Shown: positions 32,756 through 43,887 of the stretch, piece by piece
Layout: every line of letters begins with the position of its first letter
Numbering within the stretch: position 1 is the stretch's first letter
DNA from: Rehmannia glutinosa
Taxonomy: Eukaryota > Streptophyta > Magnoliopsida > Lamiales > Orobanchaceae
Reading direction: 5' to 3'
DNA length: 64,000 nt
Assembly (NCBI GenBank): GCA_016081115.2
Contig: JABTTQ020001782.1
Span: 496,001 to 560,000 of the forward strand
Notes under the pieces: model-generated
The model's input: the letters and a program-made list of their open reading frames with translations, nothing else
What the model was told of the DNA's origin: nothing
Databases searched by the model: none
Program-made: the position numbers and the translations under genes

Positions 32756-33968
32756 ACTCCCCCTTTTTGATGATTACAAACAAAAACAATTTTAGGAAGT
32801 TGATTTTAAAACGAAACAAATTTTCCGGTCTAAAACATCAATCTATTTTAAGCAAGATTCATCATAAGTACAAACTCATAAGGATAGGAGCAAAGATTTT
32901 TCAAAATCATTTTTGCACAAGCTCCCCCTATCAACAAGCATAGCAAGAGTAAGTATAGAAGCAACAACTAAAAGCTTAAAGCTTAGCTTTTACAACTTGA
33001 GCTTGAATATCATGAGCTTATAAGCTCCCCCTGTCACAAAACATCATTAGTCAAGCATAAAAGTCCATAATACATCACATGGACTAAGTATTGTTCACAG
33101 CTTTTGGCTTTAAAGAGCCCTAGCTTATAGCTTTTCTTGCAAGCTTATTTTTGCTTCTTTGAGCGTATGAGCGTTTTTCCTGTTTCTCCCCCTTTAGAAT
33201 CATCAAAAATAATGTTAGCACGATAAAAACAACATATAATTATATCAAAGTGCGCAATTTAATCGATTTATCGAGCATATTGAGCATTTAAGCTTAAATT
33301 CCGAATAAAAGGGAAAAAATTGCTCATTTGATTTGTAAAAGCTCATTTGATTGATAAAACATGATCTCTATAAACTTATAAGACTTTTCAAATCAAGAGA
33401 ATCATATAGGTGATGCGTTTTTCATTGAAACATTTTGTCGAACACTTGGCGTGCATTGAATAAAACAAGAGAAATATAACGCCTTTGTGATTTGTTTAAG
33501 CCAAAAATTTTCATCACCAATTTCAATACAACAATAGTCATTCATCATCAATCATCATAAATAACATATTAATACAAGAATTTCAACAAGATATCAAGAT
33601 AAAAGCACATTCTGAAGGGTTCAACCCAATTGAGATTAAAAGGAGAAATTCTTACCATTTAATCGGTAAAGATGAACAATGATGATGATAATCGAGCCTC
33701 ATGAAGTCCAAAATATAAAATGTATGCAATAAAACAAATTTGAAGTGAGATTTGTGTGAAAAAATGCGTAGGGGACGAAAAATGAACACAAAAGACCAAA
33801 AATGATGAAACTGGGAACAAAAATGTTTTTATCCAATTTTCGGTTAAGGGCGACCGGTTGGGGGAGTGGGCGACCGGTCGACATCATGGGGGAGTGGTTC
33901 TTTCTGTTTTCCAAAATCCGATTTTTCGCCCCTAAGTTTTAAAAACGTGCAAAATGCAAACGTAAACC
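32756..33968 (-). other. 3' untranslated region and polypurine tract, copia family B
   Basis: CATCAAAAAGGGGGAGTT (minus strand, 32756-32773) is the polypurine tract next to the LTR. The remainder is AT-rich without a supported gene. A CG-rich palindromic patch (GGGCGACCGGTTGGGGGAGT, then GGGCGACCGGTCGAC, 33847-33883) repeats motifs found in the LTR. Confidence 0.6.
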
Positions 33969-35332
33969 TCATTCAATATGCATTATGCCTAACCGAGCTC
34001 GTATAGATGCAAAAGTCTCGAAAGATAGCGGTTTTGTAAAAATGTCCGCTAATTGATCTTGAGATGGTACAAAAGATATCTCAATTTTACGTTTTGAAAC
34101 ATAATCCCTTAGAAAATGATGTCGAATCTCAATATGTTTAGTACGGTTATGATGAACCGGGTTTTGAGCAATATTTATAGCGGATATATTATCACAAAAG
34201 ATGGGAATATTTTCAAAAGAACATTTATAATCCGCTAAAGTTTGTTTCATCCAAAGAAGTTGAGTACAACAAAATGCCGCAGAAATATATTCGGCTTCGG
34301 CCGTTGAATGTGAAACACAATTTTGCTTCTTTGAAAACCAAGAAACTAGGCAATCACCTAAAAATTGACATGATCCGGAAGTACTTTTCCGATCATCAAT
34401 ATTTCCCGCATAATCCGAATCACTATAACCTTTAAGAGAAAATTTTCCATTTTTTGGATAGAATAAACCATATTGAATAGTGCCTTTCAAATATCTAAAA
34501 ATTCTTTTAACGGCACTCATATGAGATTCTTTGGGATTGCTTTGAAAACGAGCACATAGGCATACGACATGAAGAATATCCGGTCTACTTGCGGTTAAAT
34601 AAAGTAAACTACCAATCATACCTCGATACTTGGATTCATCAACCGGCTTGCCTTTTTCATCTTTGTCAATCTTGATGTTTGTTGCCATTGGGGTAGAAAC
34701 GGTTCTTCCTTCTTCAATTCCGAACATCTTCAAAAGTTCTTTTGTATACTTGGATTGTGAAATGTGTATTCCTTCTTGGCATTGCTTAATTTGAAGTCCA
34801 AGGAAGAAGTTGAGCTCCCCCATGATGCTCATTTCAAATTCACCTTGCATTAACTTAGAAAATTTCTTGCACAAGGATTCATTAGTAGCACCAAAAATAA
34901 TATCATCAACATAAATTTGCACTAATAAGCAATCTTGCCCTTTTTCAAAAACAAAGAGAGTAGTATCAACTTTACCTCTTGTAAAACCATTTTGCAAAAG
35001 AAAAGAGCTAAGTCTATCATATCATGCACGGGGTGCTTGTTTCAAACCATACAAGGCCTTTTTAAGTTTATAAACATCATTAGGCCTAGAAAAATTTTCA
35101 AACCCCGGAGGTTGTTTTACATAGACTTCTTCTTGAATAATACCATTTAGAAAATTGGATTTAACATCCATTTGGTAAGGCTTGAAATTATCTTAAAACA
35201 AGAATGGGCAAGTAAAATGCAAATAGCTTTTAAATGTGCTACGGGTGCAAATGTTACATCAAAATCAATACCTTGTTGATACTTTTGAGCTACTAACCTT
35301 GCCTTGGTCAACAAGCTTGTTCCAAAATTCAA
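33969..35332 (-). pseudogene. Copia reverse transcriptase-RNase H, family B
   Basis: A 342-codon open stretch (34997-33969) holds the RT active site (IYVDDIIFGA), a conserved connection segment (YRGMIGSLLYLTASRPDI) and a complete RNase H (YSDSDYAGNIDDRKSTSGSC, HSTAEAEYISA, then DIFTKPL near the end). Upstream, frame 35332-35147 has VAQKYQQGIDFDVTFAPVA, the start of the RT domain. An in-frame stop near 35022 replaces the Trp of the usual APRAWYDRLS motif (TGG to TGA), and a frameshift lies near 35180. The last 340 codons look only lightly decayed, so the copy is fairly young. Confidence 0.85.
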
Positions 35333-35339
35333 AAAATTT

Positions 35340-36154
35340 CTGCAAAATCTTAATCAAGATATCTTGCACAAGAGCATAGTAATATCGAAAAATAGAGACA
35401 TAATAACAAGTAACACATACTATGCTTTCAAACAAATGATCAAGAGTTTCATAAAACATGTAAGTTCAAATAAGCTTATAGGAAGCTATATAAGGTCTCT
35501 TTTGAAATTTGAAAAATTCAAGAGCATATAGTTGAGACCTCATTTACAAGAAGCATATGAACAAGCGCTTTGACAAAGCAACCAAGAATAATTTTATATG
35601 TGCAATAAAATGCATAACTTAAAAAATCAAATATTTTATCAAAACAAAATATAATCCTTTACAAATCTTGGATAAAACAAGCTATGTCAAATAATGTCTT
35701 TTTTTAACAAAAATTCTCTTAATAGCACTTGTATAAAATACTTTGAAAGACAAGCACGAATGACAAAAATATATCGAGTCTATAGGTTGAATACAAATTA
35801 TGAGCGTACCTCGATAGTTTATGGTCCTCTCTTGAGAAAATAACCATTGATGAAAATATATATGTCCTACACGATTCTTAAACACGTTTTGCACAAACAT
35901 AATGATACAAGTGTAGGCTAAGCAATAAGAGATATCATAAATGTGCTTATGCTATATAAAACCATAAAATATAATAAAAGCACCTTAGTCTATGTAAATG
36001 CACAAGAGTTGAGAACAAAATATACAAGGTCTCCTTTTCAAAATATTTAAAAACACAAATATATATTGAAGACCTTAATATTAAGAAATATTTGAAAACT
36101 CATTTTACAATTATGGCACAAATAAAAACATGCATAAAAAAATAAAATGCATAT
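35340..36154. other. Unexplained AT-rich segment where protease and integrase should be
   Basis: About 800 bp lie between gag and RT. No protease, pre-integrase or integrase motif is readable on either strand. The composition is AT-rich with short open frames only (such as 35682-35900). It replaces roughly 2 kb of pol in a normal copia. Its origin is not evident from the sequence. Confidence 0.45.
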
Positions 36155-37358
36155 TTAAATGAGGAGATACGGTTTACCAATTACGCCATTTCCATGGGTT
36201 GTGTCGTTCCCATTGTATTTTCCTCGATTATTATTCCGCCGGGTACCTAATATGACATTATTTTGTGGTACCCTCAAGTGTTTGGGTCCTTTGGGATTAG
36301 TTTTGAGACTTTTAGGTCTCCAATAATAATTAAAGCTATTTCTAGCCCAACAAGTATTAACTGTGTGACCCGTTTTACCACAATAAAAACAAGTAGTAAT
36401 TTTGGGAGCATAATGACCAATATGAATAGGGACTTGATTTCTTTTCATATAATTAACAACACTAGGCTTATGATCAAGTCCTTGTTTCAATTTATCACAA
36501 CTATGAACATCAATAATATCGGTCATTTTATCGGTACTCAAGTTGGATTTTGATAAATCATTTTTCATGCAATTAATATCCTCAACAAGAGTATTATTTT
36601 CTTTTTCAAGGTTTCTAACCTTGTCAAGTGTGGTGGTGTGATCACATGAAAGTGATTCATAAGAGGACAATAAATTATCCTTATCAATTTTCAAAATATT
36701 GAATTCCTTTTTCAAATTTTTGTATTTAACAAGTAAACTTTGGAATTCATTTTGAAGTTCATCAAAATCATTTTGCAAATCACTATAATCATTTTGTAAT
36801 TCATTATCATAAGAGGTGGAGGGTTTTGAACTAACCTCATTTTCTTCTTCGAAGCCCATAAGACATCGTTCATTTTCATCGATGTCGGAAGTTGTAGGAA
36901 GCTCATCCCATGTTGGGTTTGTATCCATTTGAGAAGTAGATGCTTTTGAGTGGCTCCTTTCATTTGCATATACTTCTTCTAATTTTCTCCATACTTCATG
37001 TGCCGATTTAATTCCTACAATATGATCATATTCCAAAATGGTAAGTGAACAATAAATAACATTAAGAGCTTTACCATTTAAAGATATGATTTTCTTCTCT
37101 TCATCATTGAGCTCCTTGAGGACTTTGGAGGAGTGTGGTGTATCTTTCATCGGAATGGATTCTTCATTAACGATCGTGTTCCAAATATCGAACCCGCAAC
37201 CTTGTAGATAGCATTCCATTCTTTCTTTACAAAATGTATAATTTTTGGAATCAAATAGTGGTGGCTTGGTGGTGGAGGCGCCGGTAAGGTAGACTTCATT
37301 CGTAGCCGATGATCGTTCCTCTTTACTCACGATGTGGAACGAGCTTGCCAAAGAGTTT
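36155..37358 (-). pseudogene. Copia Gag, family B
   Basis: One long open frame of about 400 codons encodes Gag: KPPLFDSKNYTFCKERMECY at the N-terminus, LNGKALNVIYCSLTILEYDH, a long coiled-coil segment (about 36800-36560) and the CCHC knuckle CFYCGKTGHTVNTC near 36380. The frame runs up through the primer binding site into the LTR without an ATG. The first in-frame ATG (in ERMECYL) lies inside the domain, so the authentic start codon is probably lost. The frame is closed at 36155 where the pol deletion begins. It binds and packages element RNA when intact. Confidence 0.8.
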
Positions 37359-37371
37359 GGCTCTGATACCA
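37359..37371 (-). other. Primer binding site, copia family B
   Basis: TGGTATCAGAGCC on the minus strand, 2 bases from the LTR edge at 37374. It is complementary to the tRNA-Met 3' region as in family A, but here intact. Confidence 0.85.
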
Positions 37372-37373
37372 CT

Positions 37374-38741
37374 TGTAAGTCCAAGCGGCTATGATAATCT
37401 AGAGGGGGGTGAATAGATTATCTCCATCTTTTCGATTATGCCCTCGTTTTTGAATCAAATACGCCAAGACAATAATAAAGGTGCGGAAAGTAAACAACAC
37501 GCATTGATTTATAGAGGTTCAACCCACCTAGGGCCTAATCCTCTACCACCCCAGTATCTCCGGGATGGATTTAAAAAAAGAAAAAATAAATTATTAATTA
37601 CCAAAATTAATACAACACCTTACAATATCACCTTGAAGAGCATCACACTCTTCTTCAACACCACCTTTGAGATTACCACAATCTCTCTTGAAGATTACCA
37701 CAATCTCCAACGGCACCTTGTGAAGATTACCACAATCTTCAACCTTGAATACCAAATTCTTCAATACCTCAAGAGCACCACACTTTTGAAACACCTATCA
37801 CCTATATCACCCAAGTGTATTCTTTCCACAAGAATACTCACAAGGATGCCTTGTGTTGAATGATGACAAAAATCAAGATTACAACTCAATAATGAATATT
37901 ACAATTTGAGTGCAAGTGTAATCAAGAAATAAATCCTAGACCTCAAGATGTGAAAGTGAAATACTTAGGCTATAAATACAACAAGAGTGTTGAATAGGAA
38001 AGCTTGGAAATTTGCAGATTTCTTGTTGTGTATTTGCTTGTGTTGTTGTATTATATGTCTTCAATTCATCCTCTATTTATAGGAGAGTCTTCACCAACAT
38101 AGGCTCCTTCTTCTTCACTTTTGTCTACAAAAAGAGGATCACAAGATGTAGAAATATTGTACAAAAATAAAAAGTAAATCTTGCTGATAAGAGTTTCAAA
38201 CGGCACAATTTTGCTGTCACAAAATTACATAGGGCGACCGGTTGCCCTGTATAAGATTTCGAACGTTTGAATGAAAATAGTGTGACTCTTCAGTTTTTCA
38301 TGTCTGTAACTTTCAAGCCTGGACCGGTTCCCCTCTTCAGTTTTTCAAGTCTGTAACTTTCTGTTTCAATTCGTGCACTCTTTAGGTACCGGTCGACCTT
38401 TTGGGCGACCGGTCAACCTCCAATTTTAAATGTTGTCCGATTTTTATCAAAAATAAACTTCAAGAAATACTTCAAAAAATTATTAAAAATATTTTAAATC
38501 ACTTGGGAGTATTTTGACAACATTTAAAAACATTGTTTTCGTGCAAAAACCAATTTAAACAAAACCATCAAAAGTGTTTTCCATTTTTATCGAAAAATAA
38601 ATTCTAAGAAATACTCCAAAAATTAGCAAAAACATTTTAAATCATTTAGGAGTATTTGGACAACATTTATTAATATTTGTTTGGTATAAAAACTCATTTA
38701 AACATAATCATCAAAATCTTGATAAATACATTTATCTAACA
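37374..38741 (-). repeat. Right (5') LTR of copia family B
   Basis: 1368 bp, the partner of 31330-32755. The inverted TATA box is at 38073-38082. It has the same GAAGATTACCACAATCT array (37650-37785) and short palindromes (ACCGGTCGACC, GGGCGACCGGTC) at 38230-38420. It ends at the ATATT duplication. Confidence 0.9.
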
Positions 38742-38746
38742 ATATT

Positions 38747-39046
38747 CTTTATATTAATTTGTTGAATAGATGTAAGTTATTTAAATACTTCCAAAGGTGC
38801 ATTGAACAATTGCAATCCTTCTTATAAAGGTATTTTTTTTCCTGAAAATACACCTTTTCACCTCATTCCCCTTTCCAATATTTATTTATTTTCCTTCTTT
38901 CTTAAATATTGTAAAATTTTTTCATGCACAAAAATGAATGCTAGGAATGATATTGTCAATATGAGATGCATTAAATGAAAAGTAATGTGGTATTGTACAT
39001 TATATGTAAATACTTTAAAAATATTTTTCAAGTAGTATGTTCCTCC
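38747..39046. other. AT-rich spacer
   Basis: No feature is seen between the ATATT duplication and the family C LTR. It probably continues 31081-31324. Confidence 0.4.
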
Positions 39047-40154
39047 TGTTGATTACAATGTGTTACAATGAGAAGACTTCAACAATGACTTTTTACAAAC
39101 AGAAAAGAAAATTACAAGAAAAAGTAAAACAACTTGTCTTGGACAGAAGCAGAGTCGAGTAGAACTCTTCATGCATGACCAATACGTCCCGGCTAGTGCT
39201 CACGGTATGACGTAATATCCCCAAAGATAAAACAACTTAACCTCTTTTGTGTATAGTAGCACCACTCACACAAAAGCATCTTTCAAACTTGAAGAAGCAA
39301 GAACTGGTTGCTGGACTCTAATGCAGAATGAAGTGTTCTTAGAAGTGTTCTTTGAAATGTTCCAATAGTTTTAACAGCACTTTCGAAATATGCTGAAAGA
39401 TATGCGAATTTTCAGTGTATAAAATCTGCAATGAAACCAGGCTATATATAGGCACCAATATCCAAACCACAAGGAATTAATTCTGGTAAGTTAATGGGCA
39501 TTAACCTTCCATGTAACAGCCAGGTGTTACAACCCCCATTGATGACCACTTTCTGGGGAGTTACAACCCCATCAATGTCACTATCTGAGAAGTTACAGAC
39601 TCCAACAAACACTTACAATTCTAGACACCTGCATAGTCCAGGTTCATCTGGCGGCTCAACAAACACTTACGAATCTAGACACCTACAATGTACAGGTTCA
39701 TCTGGCGACTCAATAGTCAATTGAATCTGGGTCAAGCCCATTTTTGAGTGACAAAAGTATAGTGGACATGGACTCGGGTTCAAAGGGCTGAGCCGGCCCA
39801 AGGCCCAGGACCAAGCCCAAGCCCACGCCTAGACCGAGGTCGGACCAGGTGTGTGGCCCACTTGTAATCATCCACTTATGTTATAGTATATCCAACAAAT
39901 AACATCTTCTAGTATTTAAACTAGGATAAACAAAGCTTCATAATCTATGCGGGATGAAGAAAAAACCTTTCAACTTCCTTTACATGATGCCCATTCGTGT
40001 GGCCAACTTCGTGTATTATGAAAAAAATACTACGAATATCTACTCGGAACGTAGAATAATAATTTACAATTTAATTCCTCCAAAATTAAATTCTTAGCCA
40101 CCAAAAATTTGGCCAAAATTGGGTCGACGCCCACTTTATCAAAACCTAAATTTC
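39047..40154 (-). repeat. Left (3') LTR of copia family C
   Basis: It starts TGTTGATTACAATGTG and ends near AAATTTCA (plus strand), matching 45926-46580 plus 47844-48159. Landmarks shared with the partner include CTTGTCTTGGACAGAAGC and CAATACGTCCCGGCTAG. A purine-rich tract (minus strand, CATGTGGGGGATTTTTTG) follows at about 40155-40171. Confidence 0.8.
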
Positions 40155-40379
40155 AAAAAATCCCCCACATGAGTGGAAGTTAATGCATGCATGAATGCAG
40201 ACACACAAACCAGTCCTCAATAGACAATATTGCATCTGGAAAGGTAGCTTGTGGCTTTGAACCTTCCATAGTTAATACCATCGGGTACACTATAGGCTTA
40301 GTGGATGCAATGCCTTGAACTATTCCTCCATGGTGTATACCGAGTGAACAGTATTAGCACAATAAGGTCTCAACACCTT

Positions 40380-41519
40380 CTGTTCTCACGTTTTGTGTCT
40401 GTTTCGGCCATGGACACCTCTTTGGATTCATAAGTGTTACTTTGAAGTGGCCCGTACTTCTCACTTACATAGGTGATCTCCTATCCGAGTATCCTACCAT
40501 ACTCAACCTCAACTAGGTGTAGGAATCATTAAAAGTCAAATGACTTAGCCTCACCACAACTTTGCAGGTGTTCCAACACTTGGTATTGCTCTCTAGGGAT
40601 GGGTTGAAACATTGTTTCCAAGTGTTACAACTTAACCTTCATAGCTTAGTTTTCCCATGGAACCAAGTTCTTGGGATCTCCAGTCATCATGGTTGGGTTA
40701 CCACTATGATGGTTAGTTTACTTTGTGGATTTTAAGCCCATTGCCCTTAACAATTTACTCAATTGACCTCGATTCAGCCCTTTCGTCAAAGGATCTACCA
40801 AATTGTCTTTTTGACTTTATGTAGTCAATTGACTTCAAACCATCTGAGATCAATTGTCTAATGGTATTGTATCTTCGACGAATATGTCGAGACTTACCAT
40901 TATACATATTGCTTTGTGCGCTTCCTATAGCCACTTGACTATCACAATGAATTATCACAGAAGGCACATGCTTTCTCCAACATGAAATATCTTCCAAAGT
41001 GTTTCGAAGCCACTCTGCTTCTTCACCGGCTTTGTCCAAACCTATAAACCCAAATTCCATGGTGGATCGAGCTATACACGTTTGTTTCATGGACTTCCAC
41101 GATACCGCACCACCTCCAATGGTGAATATGTATCCACTAGTGGAATAAGAATCTTTCGAATCCAAAATCCAACTAGCATCACTATACCATAAAAGTATAG
41201 CTGGATATCTCGAGTAGTGTAGCCCATAATCCAGGGTATACTTCAAGTATATTAATACCCTGGTTAATGCTTTCCAATGCTCATGACTTGGATTGCTCGT
41301 GAACCTACTCAACATATTTATAGGATATGCTAAGTCTGGACGTGTGAAGTTTGTGATGTACATCAGACTGCCTATTATACGTGAGTATTCCATCTGAGCC
41401 ACTGGTTTTTCATTATTAGCAACCAGATTTACACTTAAATCAATGGGCATCTTTGACGGTGAACTGTCAAAAGCATTGAATTTCTTGAGCATTTTTTCCA
41501 TATAGTGGGATTGTGACAA
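40380..41519 (-). pseudogene. Copia RNase H and end of pol, family C
   Basis: The 254-codon frame 41519-40755 starts in the RT connection (YMEKMLKKFNAFDSSPSKMP) and contains RNase H motifs: WYSDASWILDSKDSYSTSGY, ARSTMEFGFIGLDKA and HCDSQVAIGSAQS. A stop near 40790 precedes the usual end. The conserved Glu in the A-E-x-E motif is weak (MEFGFIG), which suggests decay. The following 40380-40750 is readable as untranslated sequence shared with the pol-less copia at 27650-28000. Confidence 0.75.
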
Positions 41520-42160
41520 GATAATTCCATCAGGAGTCTTGCTGCTTTTATCCCTAGGATCACATCAGCAGTTCCCATATCCTTCATGTCAAAGTTCCTC
41601 TTTAACATTCTTTTAGTTTCCATGATAGTATCATGACTACTACCCATGATTGACAAATCGTCTATGTATAGACAAACTATGACAAATGCTTCTGATGTCC
41701 CTTTGACATATACACATTTCTCACACTCGTTGATTTTTAATCCTTTTGACAACATCGTATTGTCAAACTTTAGATGCCATTTTTTGGAGCTTGTTTCTGT
41801 CCGTACAAGGATCTTATTAACTGGCACACCTACTTTTCTTGATCGGGTGCAAAAAACCCTTTAGGTTGTTCCATGTATATTTTCGCATCTATTTCTCCAT
41901 TCAGAAACGCTGTCTTGACATCCATCTGATGAATCTCAAGATTGGGCAAAGCAGCAATCACGAGAAGCACCCGAATAGATTCAATCCTCGTTACTGGAGA
42001 ATAGGTGTCAAAAAATCATACCCTTCTTTTTGTTTAATGCCTTTGGCCACAAGTCGTGCTTTATACTTATCAATAGTTCTATCTGCTTTATACTTCTTCT
42101 TTAGGACCCACTTACATCCTAAAGGTTTATGACCAGTAGGGAGATCAACCAACTACCACA
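41435..42160 (-). pseudogene. Copia reverse transcriptase, family C
   Basis: Upstream frames show HQMDVKTAFLNGEIDAKIYM near 41935-41876 (first catalytic Asp), and frame 41827-41435 carries VCLYIDDLSIMGS, the Y-x-D-D active site. Frameshifts and stops (for example in the LYGQKQAP region near 41820) break the domain. RNase H follows with an overlap near 41519-41435 in another frame, so one frameshift separates them. Confidence 0.75.
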
Positions 42161-42642
42161 TATGATTTTGCAGAATGGACTCAATTTCACTATTGATAGC
42201 TTCTTGCCAGAGCGGAGCATCTGGATTAATCGAGTTCGGCTCACCATCTAACATAAATGTTATGAAGTCAGGTCCAAAGGATTTATCCACTTTAGGCCTC
42301 TACTTTGTCTTAGTTCTTCACCATTCGGTGTTAAAGTAACTATTCTGTCAAGTGTGACAACAGATGTTGTACCAAGTGTTGTTCCAGGTGTATAACACCC
42401 GAAGAAACACCTCCAGCCACATCTCCAGAAACATCTGCAGTAACACCTGCAGCTGTTCCAGATGCGATTCCATCTGTAGTAACATCTGAATACATCTGTT
42501 TCTTTAAGCTTACATCTATCCTTTCTTGACAAGGATAAATATTCTCACAGAATATAGCATTCCTTGATTCAATTATGGTACTAACTGTCCTTTCTGGATT
42601 TTTTGACTTATGTACCATAAAACGATATGCACTACTGTTAAG
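42161..42642 (-). pseudogene. Copia integrase C-terminal part, family C
   Basis: This is the 3' side of the integrase gene after the plastid insertion. The frame reads SSAYRFMVHKSKNPERTVST and IIESRNAIFCENIYPC, typical of the copia integrase end. A variable Val/Ala/Gly-rich segment (VTADVSGDVAGGV, 42480-42370) comes before RT. The host reading frame resumes here from 43889 with no missing codons visible. Confidence 0.7.
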
Positions 42643-42896
42643 ATGGGACTTAAGGAATGATATAAAAAAAAGAAAGGGAAAAAGAAATTTATATTAAATA
42701 AAAATGAAGTATGAGGGGCAAGGGGATTGATCAAGAAAGATCTCTTGTTCTTATTATAAGATCGTGATTGGATCCGCATATGATTGGTAAAGAGAATAAT
42801 CTTCTCCTTTGAGAATAATAAAAAATGGAAAGTGTTTTCATAGTTTGTCTCAAACAAAAGAAAGAAAGAAGTAAAATTATTTATAGATATTGAGAT
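42643..42896 (+). other. Plastid spacer upstream of ndhI
   Basis: AT-rich sequence directly continuous with the ndhI start codon, so most simply the plastid spacer upstream of ndhI (ndhG side). Identification rests on position rather than on recognised motifs. Confidence 0.5.
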
Positions 42897-43095
42897 ATGT
42901 TCCCTATGCTAACTCCGTTCTTGACTTCTGGTAAACAAACAATACGAGCTGCCAGGTTCAGTGGTGAAGGTTTCATGATTACCTTGTCCCACGCAAATCG
43001 TTTACATGTAACTATTCAACACCCCTATGAAAAATTGATCACATCAGAACAATTCCGAGTTCGGATCCACTTTGAATTTGATAAATACATTGCTA
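42897..43095 (+). pseudogene. ndhI: ndhI fragment (plastid NDH complex, subunit I)
   Basis: ATG at 42897; the frame reads GFMITLSHANRL, QHPYEKLITSEQF and HFEFDKYIAS. This is the N-terminus of the plastid NAD(P)H dehydrogenase iron-sulphur subunit, which works in cyclic electron flow in chloroplasts. It stops just where the first 4Fe-4S cysteine cluster would begin (the plastid protein reads DKCIAC; here the first Cys is Tyr). The next base belongs to 16S rRNA sequence. Non-functional in the nucleus. Confidence 0.9.
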
Positions 43096-43197
43096 GTGTG
43101 TACAAGGCCTGGGAACGAATTCACCACCGTATGGCTGACCGGTGATTACTAGCGATTCCAGCTTCATGCAGGCAAGTTGCAACCTGCAATCCAAACT
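43096..43197 (-). pseudogene. rrn16: Plastid 16S rRNA fragment
   Basis: About 100 bp of antisense 16S rRNA near its 3' end. The minus strand contains GGAATCGCTAGTAATCACCG, GGTGAATTCGTTCCCAGGCC and CTTGTACACAC, a highly conserved region. Differences from the plastid sequence are transitions of the deamination type. It is too short to be an rRNA gene. Confidence 0.9.
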
Positions 43198-43300
43198 TTC
43201 CGTGTTTCTAAATATGGTTAACCAACATGTTAACTAATCGATTACGATAAATTGGATCGGATTTTGCTATTTTTTCTTCTGCAGTACCTCGACGTGACAT
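43198..43300 (-). pseudogene. rps7: rps7 5' fragment
   Basis: The minus strand starts ATG at 43298-43300 (MSRRGTAEEKIAKSDPIYRN) and runs to a HGK segment. This is the N-terminus of plastid ribosomal protein S7, with an internal stop. Upstream sequence to about 43410, including the CCAAAATAAG string near 43350, is plastid leader and probably the rps12 end. Confidence 0.85.
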
Positions 43301-43417
43301 GAGCGTGAAAGGGGTTTAAGAATCAGTTTTATTTTTATAAGGGATAAAATCACTTATTTTGGCTTTTTACCGCATATTGTAGGGTGGATCTCAAAAGATA
43401 TGAAAGATCTCTCTTCA
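43301..43417 (-). other. Plastid sequence upstream of rps7 (probable rps12 end)
   Basis: This continues the rps7 fragment upstream. The minus strand near 43345-43370 reads GGTAAAAAGCCAAAATAAG, which fits the last codons of plastid rps12 (KKPK and stop) before the spacer. The exact identity of 43375-43417 is uncertain. Confidence 0.55.
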
Positions 43418-43583
43418 ATTTCCTTGTGTGAATCCTATTTCAATGGGAATTTGATGAGTTGATCCACCTACACGTCTTGCTTTTACTCCTATATCGGGAG
43501 TTACTCCACGTATTGCTTGACGTAAAATAGATAGTGGATTTGTTTTTGTCTTTTGTCGAATTTTTTTCGTCGCTCGATAGATA
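43418..43583 (-). pseudogene. rps7: rps7 internal fragment
   Basis: The minus strand encodes IYRATKKIRQKTKTNPLSIL, then RQAIRGVTPDIGVKARRVGG and STHQIPIEIG, the middle of plastid ribosomal protein S7. It is a second, non-overlapping rps7 piece placed in the wrong order relative to 43198-43300, which shows that the insert was assembled from fragments. Confidence 0.9.
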
Positions 43584-43741
43584 AAGGAGATCAGAGTGTT
43601 TTTCCTTGGAGATGGAAAATTCGACCGCCGGGTTTTATCAACTTGCAAATTCTTCCACAGTTAGTTAAAAGAATGAAATTGGCTCATATTATGACAATAC
43701 TAGGTAGCATAGATATCATTATGGGAGAAGTTGATCATTGA
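43584..43741 (+). pseudogene. ndhH: ndhH 3' fragment
   Basis: The frame reads DQSVFPWRWKIRPPGFINLQ, then MTILGSIDIIMGEVDH and a stop at 43739-43741. This is the C-terminus of plastid NDH subunit H. It is followed by the ndhA start 1 base later, as in plastid genomes. Confidence 0.9.
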
Positions 43742-43742
43742 A

Positions 43743-43887
43743 ATGATAATTGATACTACAGAAATACAAGCTATCAATTCTTCTTCCAGATTGGAATCCT
43801 TAAAAGAAGTCTATGGAATCATATGGATGTTTGTCCCTATTTTCACTCTTGTATTAGGAATCACATTAGGTGTACTTGTAATTGTTT
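43743..43887 (+). pseudogene. ndhA: ndhA 5' fragment
   Basis: ATG at 43743; MIIDTTEIQAINSSSRLESL and then the first membrane segment (IWMFVPIFTLVLGITLGVLV). This is the start of plastid NDH subunit A exon 1, cut at the border with the copia integrase. Confidence 0.9.

Larger units (their letters stand above)
31330..38741 (-). mobile_element. Copia family B element with two LTRs and TSD, internally deleted
   Basis: A 7.4-kb insertion bounded by LTRs at 31330-32755 and 37374-38741 and by the target duplication ATATT at 31325-31329 and 38742-38746. The primer binding site (37359-37371), gag (37350-36155), RT/RNase H (35330-33969) and polypurine tract (32756-32774) are in the right order on the minus strand. 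Protease and integrase are missing between 36155 and 35340, so it is not autonomous. A solo LTR of the same family sits at 46581-47838. Confidence 0.9.

Noticed and set aside
43096..43197. A real rRNA gene
   Set aside because: Only about 100 bp, with transitions, inside a plastid mosaic; it is a pseudogene fragment.
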